The notes: generated by a model from the letters alone, not told the origin. 64,000 nt of DNA from an uncultured Clostridia bacterium (GCA_934271735.1 CAKQSB010000003.1:1-64000), one strand, 5' to 3'. Positions 1 to 8,326 are shown, counted from the stretch's first letter. Numbers and translations are program-made.

Positions 1-171
1 GATACCGAAGAAAAACAAGCGCAAGAAAAGAATTCTTTACTGAACATTAAAGATTTTTTTAAAAAAATAATTGTCGTAAAAGACGACATCAAACGTAAAC
101 GCGATGAAAACGGCATAGTTACTATGAGCATTTATGACTTTTTACTGGATAAAGAAAGTATAGAGTATTAA
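1..171 (+). CDS. C-terminal end of an unknown protein (cut by window edge)
   Basis: Frame 1 is open from the window edge to TAA at 169-171 and gives the last 56 residues of a protein whose start lies outside. The visible part is lysine- and glutamate-rich and ends with SIYDFLLDKESIEY. I do not recognise a family. The stop is 28 bases before the next start, and a CAGGAG ribosome site lies between, so the two genes probably share a transcript. Base composition is as AT-rich as the next gene and unlike the core genes further right. Confidence 0.6.
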   Translation, partial: DTEEKQAQEKNSLLNIKDFFKKIIVVKDDIKRKRDENGIVTMSIYDFLLDKESIEY

Positions 172-199
172 AAGACTGAATTTTTACAGGAGACAAACG

Positions 200-2218
200 A
201 TGGAAAATAAATTTAAACAATATGCAATTATTTCAAGTAATTGGGTTCCAAATAATCCAATAAGGGCTTTTATGCCTTTTATCTATGATTATATTTTAAC
301 AAAAAAACCTTCTCAAAAAAAATTAGAAGATATTTCTGTTGATATAGATGAATTATATGGCTTGCATCTTACATATTCTTTATTGAGAACAATTTTAGAA
401 TATTTGAAGAATAATGGAGAAGCTTCATTGAATAATGGCGTTTGGAGTTTTAATATAAGAGAAAAAAACAGAAACCCAATTGCAAACGATATTGATGACA
501 GTGAAATAAACGAGTTTATTAATAATTTTATTGAATACATTGGTGGGGGTATAAAAAAAGAAGAGGCGGAAAGGCTTATTAATTCCTTCTTTGCTCGATA
601 TGATTATGAAGTATTAAAAGGACAAACCACATTAAATGATTGTCATTTCGACAATTACGACTATTTTGTTGCGGAATATATAAAAAATCTGTTTAAATTA
701 AATTCTTCCTCTTTATCTTTTCTTTTTAAAATCGCTCAAGGCAGCATCATTAAATCAGCAATTAGTAGTGAAAATTTAGAATTAACTATATTCTCAAATA
801 AATGTTTTTATTTCGACACAAAAATATTGTTTAGACTTTTAGGTTATTATGGCGATTATTATCAAAAAGAATATGAGGCACTATTCTTAGAATTAAGACA
901 ACAAAAAGCCAATTTAAGAATAACAGAATATGTATACTATGAGGCACTTTCTATATTAAGGGGATGCGAAAAATATATCGATAGTGCGGAATATCAATAT
1001 GAAAAAGCATCGGATGTTCTTCGTTATTTTCGCTCGATAAAAATTTCTAAAGAATCAATTCAAGAGAAAATAAATACATTCGAAGATGTTTTGAAAGGTC
1101 GATATGGCATAATCATAGATAAAACTGATATTTATAAGAGTCAAGATAAAAAATACAATGAGGATTATCAAGGTCTAAAAGCACTGATTGTAGATAAATA
1201 TGGATACAGTAATAATGAATTTACTTACGTTTATGATAATAGCGTTGAAACAGATTTAAAATCTATATTACATGCATATTTAGCACGAGGGAATAACGAT
1301 GTTGTCTTAATTAAAGACTCCCCTCTGTTTTTTATTACCACCAATGGGGCTTTAGTTAAAAGCGTTATGGAGTATCACCTTGAAAAATACGGCAAGAAAT
1401 TAAGTCCAATAATGAGTGACACATTTTTGGGGGTTCTCTTATATACTAACACTAATAAACTAGAAGAATATTCCAAACTAAAACTTTTAGCATTTTGTCA
1501 CGAAGCATACAAACCCACAAAAGAACAACGCGAAAAATTTATTGAGTGCGTAGAAAAAGCAAATAACGAAAACAGATTAACGGACGATCAGACATTTTTA
1601 TTAAAACATTATTCTCTTATAGATGATGTTTTAGTTAACCAATTAAGAGAAAATGATTTTAATATAAATGATGATTGCGTATATGATACACTTGAGGAAA
1701 TCCACAAAGATTTAGTTAAAGATATCAGTGATTCATACAAAAGAGAAATCGCCGCTACAAAAGAAGTTTACGAAGCGACAATTGCAAATAACGATGCGAA
1801 ACACCAAGAAGATCTATTGCAACAACAAAAAAAATACAGCCAAGAGTTAAATGATACTAAATCTAATTTCGAAACTTTACTTAAAAATAAAGAAGATGAG
1901 AATATTCAATTTAGAAGAACTCAATTTGACAAAGATCTGAACAAATATAAACATAGAGTAACGGCAATTTTTTATTCAGTTTCATTCGTGGTTTTAGTGG
2001 CAGCTATATTTGTTTTATGTATTCCTCTTATATTTAACACTGATAGCGGAGCGTTGTATACTGTCGCATATCGCATTTCATCTGCTGTAATCGCAGTAAT
2101 AGATGTCATACAAATAATAAGAGGTATCATAAAAAAAGAGGTCTGCAAAAAAGCTATTGAGAAAAAAACTAAAAAGCTATTGCAAAATTATGGATTATCA
2201 AATGATCCTTTGATATAG
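200..2218 (+). CDS. Putative PIN-like nuclease with coiled coil and two C-terminal membrane helices
   Basis: A 672-residue protein of unknown function. Residues about 1-90 look like a winged-helix-type domain. Residues about 200-390 resemble a PIN-like fold: a first strand ending in FDT (Asp206) and followed by a helix, a helix with Glu243 and Glu248, and a late strand ending FFITTN (Asn382), as in PIN proteins that end in a T/S-N motif. Residues about 510-590 form a charged coiled coil, followed by two hydrophobic segments at about 591-616 and 622-648. The start has a good ribosome site (CAGGAG at 188-193). The gene is AT-rich and uses CCA, TCA and GCA codons where the core genes prefer CCG, TCG and GCG, which suggests horizontal transfer. 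It could be a defence or toxin-type effector tethered to the membrane. The PIN assignment is inference from motif spacing only. Confidence 0.55.
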   Translation: MENKFKQYAIISSNWVPNNPIRAFMPFIYDYILTKKPSQKKLEDISVDIDELYGLHLTYSLLRTILEYLKNNGEASLNNGVWSFNIREKNRNPIANDIDDSEINEFINNFIEYIGGGIKKEEAERLINSFFARYDYEVLKGQTTLNDCHFDNYDYFVAEYIKNLFKLNSSSLSFLFKIAQGSIIKSAISSENLELTIFSNKCFYFDTKILFRLLGYYGDYYQKEYEALFLELRQQKANLRITEYVYYEALSILRGCEKYIDSAEYQYEKASDVLRYFRSIKISKESIQEKINTFEDVLKGRYGIIIDKTDIYKSQDKKYNEDYQGLKALIVDKYGYSNNEFTYVYDNSVETDLKSILHAYLARGNNDVVLIKDSPLFFITTNGALVKSVMEYHLEKYGKKLSPIMSDTFLGVLLYTNTNKLEEYSKLKLLAFCHEAYKPTKEQREKFIECVEKANNENRLTDDQTFLLKHYSLIDDVLVNQLRENDFNINDDCVYDTLEEIHKDLVKDISDSYKREIAATKEVYEATIANNDAKHQEDLLQQQKKYSQELNDTKSNFETLLKNKEDENIQFRRTQFDKDLNKYKHRVTAIFYSVSFVVLVAAIFVLCIPLIFNTDSGALYTVAYRISSAVIAVIDVIQIIRGIIKKEVCKKAIEKKTKKLLQNYGLSNDPLI

Positions 2219-2653
2219 TTAAGATAATTAAAACTCAATCAAAAGTTCAATGAGAGTGGCACCCGTGCCGCCAATCAAAACCTAAATCGAATACGAAAGT
2301 GTTTGGTTTAGGTTTTTCTTGTGCAAAAATTCAGGTTTTATCTGCGTTTTTCGGTTGTCGGCGTGCCGACATTTTATCCCTTTCGGGGTTCGTACAGTCG
2401 GGTTCGTATCTCTTTGGTTGTACCATCTAATAACAAATCCGAACCCTCGATTTCTTCAAAGGAAATGCGGAAAACCGGTGAAATTTTCGATAATCTATTG
2501 ATTTTGCTTTCGGCTTTGCTTATAATGGTTTCGATGACTGATTTTGTATTTTCAAAAGAAATCGTTAAAGAAGTTTAAAAACTTTGCTTGATGAGAATAA
2601 TCACATAGCAGAGTAAATTTAATCTTTAAAAAATAAGTAAAGGAGAAATAATT
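2219..2653. other. Gene-poor stretch of 435 bases
   Basis: No convincing gene. It holds the terminator at 2277-2317 and a 7-base inverted repeat (GGGTTCG near 2400 and CGAACCC near 2446). A GTG-started reading frame runs 2321-2578 (85 codons), has no ribosome site and is not protein-like in its first half. The last part (after about 2580) is the leader of the next gene, with an AGGAG ribosome site at 2641-2645. Composition changes here from the AT-rich left module to the core genome, so this may be an integration boundary. Confidence 0.5.
2277..2317 (+). terminator. Probable intrinsic terminator
   Basis: A perfect 10-base inverted repeat (AAAACCTAAA at 2277-2286, TTTAGGTTTT at 2307-2316) with a 20-base loop is followed by a T-rich run. 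It lies about 60 bases after the stop of the PIN-like gene. The stem is AT-rich and so weaker than most others in the window. Confidence 0.5.
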
Positions 2654-3802
2654 ATGGCTAAAAGATTTGTACTGAACGAAACGAGTTATCACGGCAAAGG
2701 CGCAATCGCCGAAATCGCAAACGAGATAATCGCGCGCGGTTTTAAAAAGACTTTTGTTTGTTCCGACCCGGATCTGATCAAATTCAACGTTACGAAAAAA
2801 GTTCTGGACGTTCTGGATAACGCAAAAATCGATTACGAAGTGTATTCGAACATCAAACCGAATCCGACGATTCAGAATGTCCAGACGGGTGTTGAAGCTT
2901 TCAAAAAGAGTAAAGCGGATTGCATTGTCGCAGTCGGCGGTGGTTCGTCCATAGATACCGCGAAAGCAATCGGAATTATCGTAAACAACCCCGAATTTGC
3001 CGACGTTCGCTCGCTTGAGGGCGTTGCTCCGACAAAGAACAAATGCGTGCCGATAATCGCCGTTCCGACAACCGCCGGTACGGCGGCAGAAGTTACCATA
3101 AATTACGTTATCACCGACGCGGAAAAAGACAGAAAAATGGTTTGCGTAGACGTACACGATATTCCCGTCGTTGCGGTTATCGATCCCGAAATGATGAGTT
3201 CGATGCCGAAAGGACTTACCGCGGCAACCGGTATGGACGCGCTTACGCACGCAATCGAGGGTTATATAACGCTCGGGGCGTGGGAGCTTTCCGATATGTT
3301 CCATATTACCGCGATAAAAATGATTTCCGAAAATCTTCGTTCCGCCGTCAAAAACGAGCAGAAAGGCAGAGAAGGTATGGCTCTCGGGCAGTATGTTGCG
3401 GGTATGGGATTTTCGAACGTAGGTTTAGGTCTCGTTCACTCTATGGCTCACCCCTTAGGCGCGTTATACGATACTCCGCACGGGGTTGCTAACGCAATTA
3501 TTCTTCCCGTTGTTATGGAATACAATGCTCCCGCAACAGGCGAGAAATACAGAGATATAGCCGTTGCTATGGGTGTTGAAGAAGCGAAGAATATGCCTAT
3601 CGAAGAAGCGAGAAAGGCGGCCGTAAACGCCGTAAGAAAGCTTTCAGAGGATGTGGGGATTCCCGCAAACCTCAAAGATATCGTTAAAGAGGAAGATCTT
3701 GATTTCCTTGCAAAGTCTGCTTATGCCGACGCTTGCCGTCCGGGAAATCCGAGAGAAACCTCGGTTGAGGAAATCAAACAACTTTACAAAAGTATGCTGT
3801 AA
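2654..3802 (+). CDS. fucO: Lactaldehyde reductase / iron-dependent alcohol dehydrogenase
   Basis: A 382-residue group III (iron-type) alcohol dehydrogenase, the same length as E. coli FucO and alike along its whole length. Shared blocks include FADVRSLEG, VPTTAGTAAEVTINYVITD and MALGQYVAGMGFSNVGLG. FucO reduces L-lactaldehyde to 1,2-propanediol with NADH in anaerobic fucose/rhamnose breakdown. The NAD-binding GGGSSIDTAK block and the metal ligands Asp195, His199, His262 and His276 are all present. The start has a clear AGGAG ribosome site 8 bases upstream. It appears monocistronic, ends at a strong terminator and has no fucose or rhamnose genes beside it, so the natural substrate remains inferred. 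Confidence 0.9.
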   Translation: MAKRFVLNETSYHGKGAIAEIANEIIARGFKKTFVCSDPDLIKFNVTKKVLDVLDNAKIDYEVYSNIKPNPTIQNVQTGVEAFKKSKADCIVAVGGGSSIDTAKAIGIIVNNPEFADVRSLEGVAPTKNKCVPIIAVPTTAGTAAEVTINYVITDAEKDRKMVCVDVHDIPVVAVIDPEMMSSMPKGLTAATGMDALTHAIEGYITLGAWELSDMFHITAIKMISENLRSAVKNEQKGREGMALGQYVAGMGFSNVGLGLVHSMAHPLGALYDTPHGVANAIILPVVMEYNAPATGEKYRDIAVAMGVEEAKNMPIEEARKAAVNAVRKLSEDVGIPANLKDIVKEEDLDFLAKSAYADACRPGNPRETSVEEIKQLYKSML

Positions 3803-3836
3803 AAAATCGTATTTCAATCGATTTATAAATATGTAT

Positions 3837-3884
3837 AAAGCAGACCGTGCAAACATAATTTCCGCACCGTCTGCTTTTATTTTT
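3837..3884 (+). terminator. Intrinsic terminator after fucO
   Basis: A 14-base stem with one mismatch (AAAGCAGACCGTGC and GCACCGTCTGCTTT) and a 13-base loop is followed by TTATTTTT. Confidence 0.85.
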
Positions 3885-3963
3885 AGTTGGCATAAAGAAT
3901 TGACAAAGAAAATTTATTAGGCTAAAATATGCAATGAAATACAACTAAAAAAGGATTATACTT

Positions 3964-4614
3964 ATGACTGAAAACGAAAAAATGTTAAGCGGAAAAATTT
4001 ACGATCCGCTTGACAGGGAATTAAATAAAAAACGTTCGAGAGCGCACGAACTTTGCGTTAAATTCAATCAGACTTTCGAGGGAAATAAAGAAATTCGAAA
4101 AGAAATTCTCGACGAACTTGTTCCCGATAAAGAAGAAGGCGTTTACATTCAAGGACCTGTTTATTTCGATTTCGGATCGAATACGAAATTCGGCAAAAAC
4201 AGTTACGCGAATTTTAATCTGACCGTCCTCGATATTTGCCCCGTAACGATCGGAAATAACGTGTATATCGGTCCGAATGTTTCGCTTTTAACGCCGCTTC
4301 ATCCTCTTTGTTACGAAGATCGTAATCAGTATTACAATAAAGAAAAAGGATATGTAACAGACCGAGAATACGGCGCGCCGATAACAATCGGAGATAATTG
4401 CTGGATTGCGGGAAACGTTACCGTTTGCGGAGGAGTAACAATAGGCGAAGGGTGCGTTATCGGAGCGGGGAGCGTTGTAACGAGAGATATACCCGCGAAC
4501 AGCCTTGCGGTGGGAAATCCTTGCAGAGTAATCAGAAAGATAACGGAAGCCGACAGCCTGAAAAATCACCCCGAATTATTTGCCGACGGAGACTACGAAA
4601 GATTCTGCAAATAA
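3964..4614 (+). CDS. Maltose/galactoside-type O-acetyltransferase
   Basis: A 216-residue acetyl-CoA-dependent acetyltransferase of the left-handed beta-helix family (maltose/galactoside acetyltransferase group; typical length 185-210). The N-terminal cap (residues 5-60, MLSGKIYDPLD...) is the Mac domain. Hexapeptide repeats follow, such as ITIGDNCWIAGNVTVCGGVTIG (about 136-157). The catalytic histidine is His113 in LLTPLHP. The C-terminal part has the usual AVGNPCRVIRKI. The enzyme is expected to acetylate sugars in the cytoplasm; the acceptor cannot be told from the sequence. An AAGGA ribosome site precedes the start. It stands alone between fucO and a decayed stretch. Confidence 0.85.
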   Translation: MTENEKMLSGKIYDPLDRELNKKRSRAHELCVKFNQTFEGNKEIRKEILDELVPDKEEGVYIQGPVYFDFGSNTKFGKNSYANFNLTVLDICPVTIGNNVYIGPNVSLLTPLHPLCYEDRNQYYNKEKGYVTDREYGAPITIGDNCWIAGNVTVCGGVTIGEGCVIGAGSVVTRDIPANSLAVGNPCRVIRKITEADSLKNHPELFADGDYERFCK

Positions 4615-4639
4615 AACGAATTTATATTTACGAGTGTAA

Positions 4640-4869
4640 TTATAATGTTAAAGGTTAATAGAGTCTTTAACCGTAGAAATTGCCGAAAATGTTTTGGCGG
4701 AAGCCGAAAAAAATCCCGGGATGTAAGGGAATTTGCGTTACGGAATGCACCCGTCCACAATCGAACGGTGGAAAAAACTTTTGAAATTGAAATGTATTCC
4801 GAGAACAAAATCGGTCGTTCGATTTACGATTTGCTCCCCGGAGTTGAAGAAAACACTTTTAAATAAAAT
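4640..4869 (+). pseudogene. Possible remnant of a helix-turn-helix gene
   Basis: About 300 bases between the acetyltransferase and the lipoprotein gene hold no intact gene. One frame reads ESLTVEIAENVLAEAEKNPG, meets an in-frame TAA at 4724-4726, and continues with RYGMHPSTIERWKKLL, which looks like a helix-turn-helix. Downstream, a different frame carries an acidic tail (SIYDLLPGVEENTF). This fits a decayed DNA-binding gene with a nonsense mutation and a frameshift, but the similarity is weak and could be chance. Confidence 0.25.
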
Positions 4870-4905
4870 AAGCGGCTGTAATTTCAATCCGATTTACAGC
4901 CGCTT
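4870..4905 (-). terminator. Intrinsic terminator of the lipoprotein gene
   Basis: A perfect 12-base stem (AAGCGGCTGTAA and TTACAGCCGCTT) with a 12-base loop. On the minus strand it is followed by ATTTTATTTT, so it serves the minus-strand gene ending at 4915. Confidence 0.85.
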
Positions 4906-4914
4906 GTTCAATTA

Positions 4915-6048
4915 TCAATTTCTTGTCCAGTCTGATTTGTAGAGTTCTGCCGATTCGTTGTATGTTGTTTCGGTCTGACCGCTGCCATACCCTGTGCCTG
5001 TATATTTTGTATCTAATCTTAAAGTCACTTTCCTGGTTAATGCCTGCAAAGCCGTTGCGTCGCTTAACGAATAGCTGTATGTGTATATATATGCGCCGCT
5101 GTAGCTGCTCGAACCGTCAAGGGATTGTAAGATTCTGTCAAAAGAAAGTTTAATGCTTTGCACGAGCGACCATCCTGTTTTTTGCCCCAGACTTACGGTT
5201 GTCAGTCCGCTTGCGTAAAAAGAATATTTTCCGATAAAATTCACGGTTGACGGAATGCTGACAGTCGTCAGAGAAGAGCAGCCGTTAAAGGCATATTGTT
5301 CGATTCTTTCAAGATTCGACGGTAATTTGACGCTGTTTAAGCCTACGCAATTTTGGAACGCGTTAGTTCCTATCGTTTTAATACTTTCGGGCAAATTTAC
5401 CTTTTGTAACGAGATAAGATCAGCAAAACCGCCGCCTAAAATCTGAGTAACGGCAATGTCGTTGTATGATGACGGAATATCTATAACGGCTTCGTATTTT
5501 GCCATTCCGCCTGCCATTACGCCGTATGTGCCGTCCGGTAATTTGCTGTATACTAAAACGGCTTTTTCGTTCGGGTTTGTAATAATATTACTTAAGTCGA
5601 GAATTTCGGAAGTTCCGTCGGTGTAATATATAATCAAAGAAGATCCGTTTATTTCCGTTTTAAGAATTCCTTTTCCGGTTTCGCCCTGATCGCCCTTATC
5701 TCCTTTGTCGCCCTTTTCGCCTTTTTCACCGTTTAAACCTGTTTCTCCCTGATCGCCTTTGTCTCCCTTGTCTCCTTTTATTCCCGGGATTCCCTGATCG
5801 CCTTTATCGCCCTTATCTCCTTTATCACCTTTTTCGCCCTTGATAGTGGCAAGCCATTCGTCGTAAGATAAAGGCTCGCCGCTCTGATCCTTTATTGTTT
5901 CGACATAGGAATTATATATCGACGAGATTTCCGAATCGGAATTTTGATAATCATTGTAATCGTCGTCAAAAAAAGTACACGCGGAAAAACCGAGCATAAG
6001 ACTTAAAATAAGCGTTGCGGATACAAATAGCATCTTTAATTTTTTCAT
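4915..6048 (-). CDS. Surface lipoprotein with collagen-like stalk and leucine-rich repeats
   Basis: A 377-residue predicted lipoprotein. Residues 1-23 are a signal peptide ending FSA before the lipid-carrying Cys24. A short acidic region follows, then about 18 collagen-type Gly-X-Y triplets (residues 71-124, mostly GDK, GEK, GDQ, GET). A short beta-rich segment comes next, and then BspA-type leucine-rich repeats of the LRR_5 kind (about 170-290, e.g. SIKTIGTNAFQNC and LERIEQYAFNGCSSL). The C-terminal 90 residues have no recognisable domain. The likely role is adhesion or host/matrix contact outside the cell membrane. The gene is monocistronic, with a ribosome site AGAGG 9 bases before the ATG and its own terminator. 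The triplet region is also a DNA-level tandem repeat and so is prone to length change. Confidence 0.8.
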   Translation of the reverse strand: MKKLKMLFVSATLILSLMLGFSACTFFDDDYNDYQNSDSEISSIYNSYVETIKDQSGEPLSYDEWLATIKGEKGDKGDKGDKGDQGIPGIKGDKGDKGDQGETGLNGEKGEKGDKGDKGDQGETGKGILKTEINGSSLIIYYTDGTSEILDLSNIITNPNEKAVLVYSKLPDGTYGVMAGGMAKYEAVIDIPSSYNDIAVTQILGGGFADLISLQKVNLPESIKTIGTNAFQNCVGLNSVKLPSNLERIEQYAFNGCSSLTTVSIPSTVNFIGKYSFYASGLTTVSLGQKTGWSLVQSIKLSFDRILQSLDGSSSYSGAYIYTYSYSLSDATALQALTRKVTLRLDTKYTGTGYGSGQTETTYNESAELYKSDWTRN

Positions 6049-6186
6049 TCTTTGTAACCTCTTTTTTATTTTCCGCTCGTATTATATCATTGCGAGCCGT
6101 ATATGTCAATTACTTTAAATAACGGTATATCGTTGTCATTATTAACTTATTTGCATTTTTTATTCTTGTTTACACAAAGTAAGTTT

Positions 6187-7194
6187 ATGAAATCAACTAT
6201 TTTTTTTAAAAACAAGCCGTCTCTTATCGCTACGTCGACGGTTGCCGGCCCCAAGGAAGGAGAAGGGGAACTCGGAAAATTTATAGAAAACGTTTCTTAC
6301 GACGACACGTTCGGTGAAGAGACTTATGAGAAAGCAGAGTGTAAAATAATAACTCTCGCCATAGAAAACGCTATGAAAAACGCAAAACTCGACGAAAAAG
6401 ATATAAATGCGATTATTTCGGGGGATTTATTAAATCAGATTATTTCTTCGAGCTTTTCGGCGAGGAAATTCAACGTTCCTTATCTCGGGGTTTATAACGC
6501 TTGTTCCACTATGACCGAAGCCCTTGCGATAGGTTCTTCGCTTGTGGACGGAGGCTATTTTACAAATGTTATCGCGGCCACGGGAAGTCACTTCGCCACG
6601 GCGGAAAGACAGTATCGTTATCCGCTCGAACTCGGCGCGGTGAGACCTCCTCAGGCGCAGTGGACGGTTACGGGCGCGGGCGCGGCGGTAATTTCCGCAG
6701 AAGGAAAAAATAACGATTTTTTTCCGAAAATAACCTCCGCAACGTTCGGGAAAGTGGTCGATTACGGCGTGACGGACGCAAATAATATGGGCGCGGCAAT
6801 GGCCCCCGCGGCGGCGAATACTATCATAACTCATTTTAAAGAAACAGATAAAGACCCCGATTATTACGATCTCGTTTTAACGGGCGATCTCGGGGCGTTA
6901 GGCTCGAGACTTTGCAAAAAGTTGTGTTTTGAAAAGTGTTTCGATATCGATAAAAACCACGTCGATTGCGGCGAACTCATTTATAATATCGACGAAGAGG
7001 AGTTTCAGGGCGGAAGCGGAGCGGGGTGCAGCGCGGTTGTTTTCAATTCTTACATTTATAAAAAAATGCTTAAAAGACAAATAAAACGAGTTTTATTTGT
7101 TGCAACGGGCGCGCTTTTGTCTACTTTGTCGACCCAGCAGGGCGAATCGATACCCGCAATAGCCCACGCGGTAAGCGTGGAAACGGAAGATTAA
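6187..7194 (+). CDS. spoVAD: Stage V sporulation protein AD
   Basis: A 335-residue SpoVAD (family about 338). It has a thiolase-like fold and binds dipicolinic acid in the inner spore membrane channel that loads and releases Ca-DPA. It matches the family throughout: STVAGPKEGEGELG, SGDLLNQ, YNACSTMTEALAI, ATGSHFATAERQYRYPLE, TVTGAGAAVIS, MGAAMAPAAA, FQGGSGAGCSA and VATGALLS. The frame is open to an earlier ATG at 6103, but family similarity begins at 6187, so I choose that start, although its ribosome site is poor. SpoVAE follows 24 bases later. No spoVAC lies upstream, where it is usually found. Confidence 0.93.
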   Translation: MKSTIFFKNKPSLIATSTVAGPKEGEGELGKFIENVSYDDTFGEETYEKAECKIITLAIENAMKNAKLDEKDINAIISGDLLNQIISSSFSARKFNVPYLGVYNACSTMTEALAIGSSLVDGGYFTNVIAATGSHFATAERQYRYPLELGAVRPPQAQWTVTGAGAAVISAEGKNNDFFPKITSATFGKVVDYGVTDANNMGAAMAPAAANTIITHFKETDKDPDYYDLVLTGDLGALGSRLCKKLCFEKCFDIDKNHVDCGELIYNIDEEEFQGGSGAGCSAVVFNSYIYKKMLKRQIKRVLFVATGALLSTLSTQQGESIPAIAHAVSVETED

Positions 7195-7218
7195 AAGGTT
7201 TAAGCGGAGGATTTAATT

Positions 7219-7590
7219 ATGGTTGATATGCTTTTTATGTATCTGAAAGCTTTTGTCGTCGGCGGGCTTATATGCACGATTGCGCAGCTTCTGATAAATT
7301 ACACAAAGATAACGTCGGGAAAAATTTTAGTTTATTTTATGCTTTCGGGGCTTGTGTTGCAGGCTTTCGGTCTTTATCGGTACATTGTCGATTTTGCGGG
7401 AGCGGGGGCTACCGTACCGATAAGCGGATTCGGTTATCTTCTGGCGAACGGAGCTATAAAGGGCGCGAAAAACGGACTTTTCGGCGCGTTTACGGGCGGA
7501 CTTTCCGCGGCTTCGGCGGGAGTTACGGCGGCTGTTCTTTTCGGCTACTTCATCGCGCTTATTTTTAAAGCCAGGTCGAAGAAAAATTAG
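7219..7590 (+). CDS. spoVAE: Stage V sporulation protein AE (SpoVAEb type)
   Basis: A 123-residue integral membrane protein with three to four hydrophobic segments, similar over its length to SpoVAEb (family about 116-120). Markers are KAFVVGGLICTIAQLL, FAGAGATVPISGFGYLLANGA and a final AVLFGYFIALIFKA. It is part of the SpoVA Ca-DPA channel of the inner forespore membrane. GGAGG lies 7 bases before the ATG. It is co-transcribed with spoVAD. Confidence 0.92.
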   Translation: MVDMLFMYLKAFVVGGLICTIAQLLINYTKITSGKILVYFMLSGLVLQAFGLYRYIVDFAGAGATVPISGFGYLLANGAIKGAKNGLFGAFTGGLSAASAGVTAAVLFGYFIALIFKARSKKN

Positions 7591-7612
7591 TCAAATTACG
7601 ATTTTGCTTTCA

Positions 7613-7618
7613 TATAAT
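7613..7618 (+). promoter_or_regulatory. -10-like TATAAT just before yunB
   Basis: TATAAT ends five bases before the ATG at 7624, there is no ribosome site, and no convincing -35 is seen. It could be chance or part of a leaderless start. Confidence 0.3.
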
Positions 7619-7623
7619 TTAAT

Positions 7624-8265
7624 ATGAAATGCAAAAAAAGAAAATTTTTTAAATTTCTTGTTTTTCTGATGATTTTTATCGTCATATTTCTTTCGGTCTA
7701 TTTTTCGTCCGATAGAATAGTGGTGGGATACGCCGAAAAAAAATTCAATTCGCTTATTTCTTCGGCGTCCTATCACGCGATAGATTTTCTCGTAAGCGAA
7801 AAATATAAATACGGCGATCTCGTGGAGGTTAAAACCGACAATTCGGGAAATATCAGTATGGTTATAACGGACAGTCTCGAAGTGAACAGGCTCGCTGCGA
7901 CCGCCGCGAACAACGCTTACGATTTTTTATCCGAAGAGATTAAAAGCGGAGTTGAAGTTCCCGTCGGCGCGTTTACGGGCATAAGGCTTTTAAGCGGTTT
8001 CGGTAAAAAAGTAAGAATGAAAATTATTTCCGTCGCATCCGTAAAATGCGAATTTGTCTCCGATTTTTCGGAAGCGGGGATAAACCAGACGAGACATTCT
8101 CTCTACATAAACATTCATTGCATTATAAATATAGTAACGAAAACAAAAAAAGTCACGGCTCAGGATAAAATTACCGTCCTTATTTTCGATAATCTTATCG
8201 TGGGGAAAGTGCCGCAGGTTATGATTACGCCCGTAACGATAGGAAAAGGCGAAGCGGAAATTTAA
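7624..8265 (+). CDS. yunB: Sporulation protein YunB
   Basis: A 213-residue protein with one N-terminal membrane anchor (about 8-28) and an extracytoplasmic domain. It matches the YunB family (B. subtilis 254 residues), with EVNRLAATAANNAY, VPVGAFTGIRLLSGFGKKV and VPQVMITPV as typical blocks. YunB is a mother-cell (sigma-E) sporulation protein of unknown biochemical function. It lies 33 bases after spoVAE and ends at a strong terminator. No Shine-Dalgarno sequence is seen; TATAAT ends five bases before the ATG. Confidence 0.85.
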   Translation: MKCKKRKFFKFLVFLMIFIVIFLSVYFSSDRIVVGYAEKKFNSLISSASYHAIDFLVSEKYKYGDLVEVKTDNSGNISMVITDSLEVNRLAATAANNAYDFLSEEIKSGVEVPVGAFTGIRLLSGFGKKVRMKIISVASVKCEFVSDFSEAGINQTRHSLYINIHCIINIVTKTKKVTAQDKITVLIFDNLIVGKVPQVMITPVTIGKGEAEI

Positions 8266-8275
8266 AAAAGTTTTA

Positions 8276-8302
8276 AAAACGGGAGTTTTTCTCCCGTTTT
8301 TT
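8276..8302 (+). terminator. Intrinsic terminator after yunB
   Basis: A 10-base perfect stem (AAAACGGGAG and CTCCCGTTTT) with a 5-base loop, continuing into a T run. Confidence 0.92.
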
Positions 8303-8326
8303 GTTTCCAAATCTATTATAATCTGT

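Noticed and set aside
2321..2578. An 85-codon frame with a hydrophobic C-terminal stretch
   Set aside because: GTG start without a ribosome site, lying just after a terminator, and a first half that is not protein-like. Described as part of the gene-poor stretch instead.
3043..3492. A 149-codon frame overlapping fucO
   Set aside because: It lies wholly inside fucO in another frame and is Arg-, Gly- and Tyr-rich, typical of an antisense or shifted shadow.
5690..5840. Tandem repeat that could be mistaken for a CRISPR-like or satellite array
   Set aside because: The repeat period is 9 bases and follows the Gly-X-Y codons of the lipoprotein; there are no spacers.
6103..6186. 28-codon N-terminal extension of spoVAD
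   Set aside because: SpoVAD family similarity starts at 6187, and the extra residues are hydrophobic and unlike the family.
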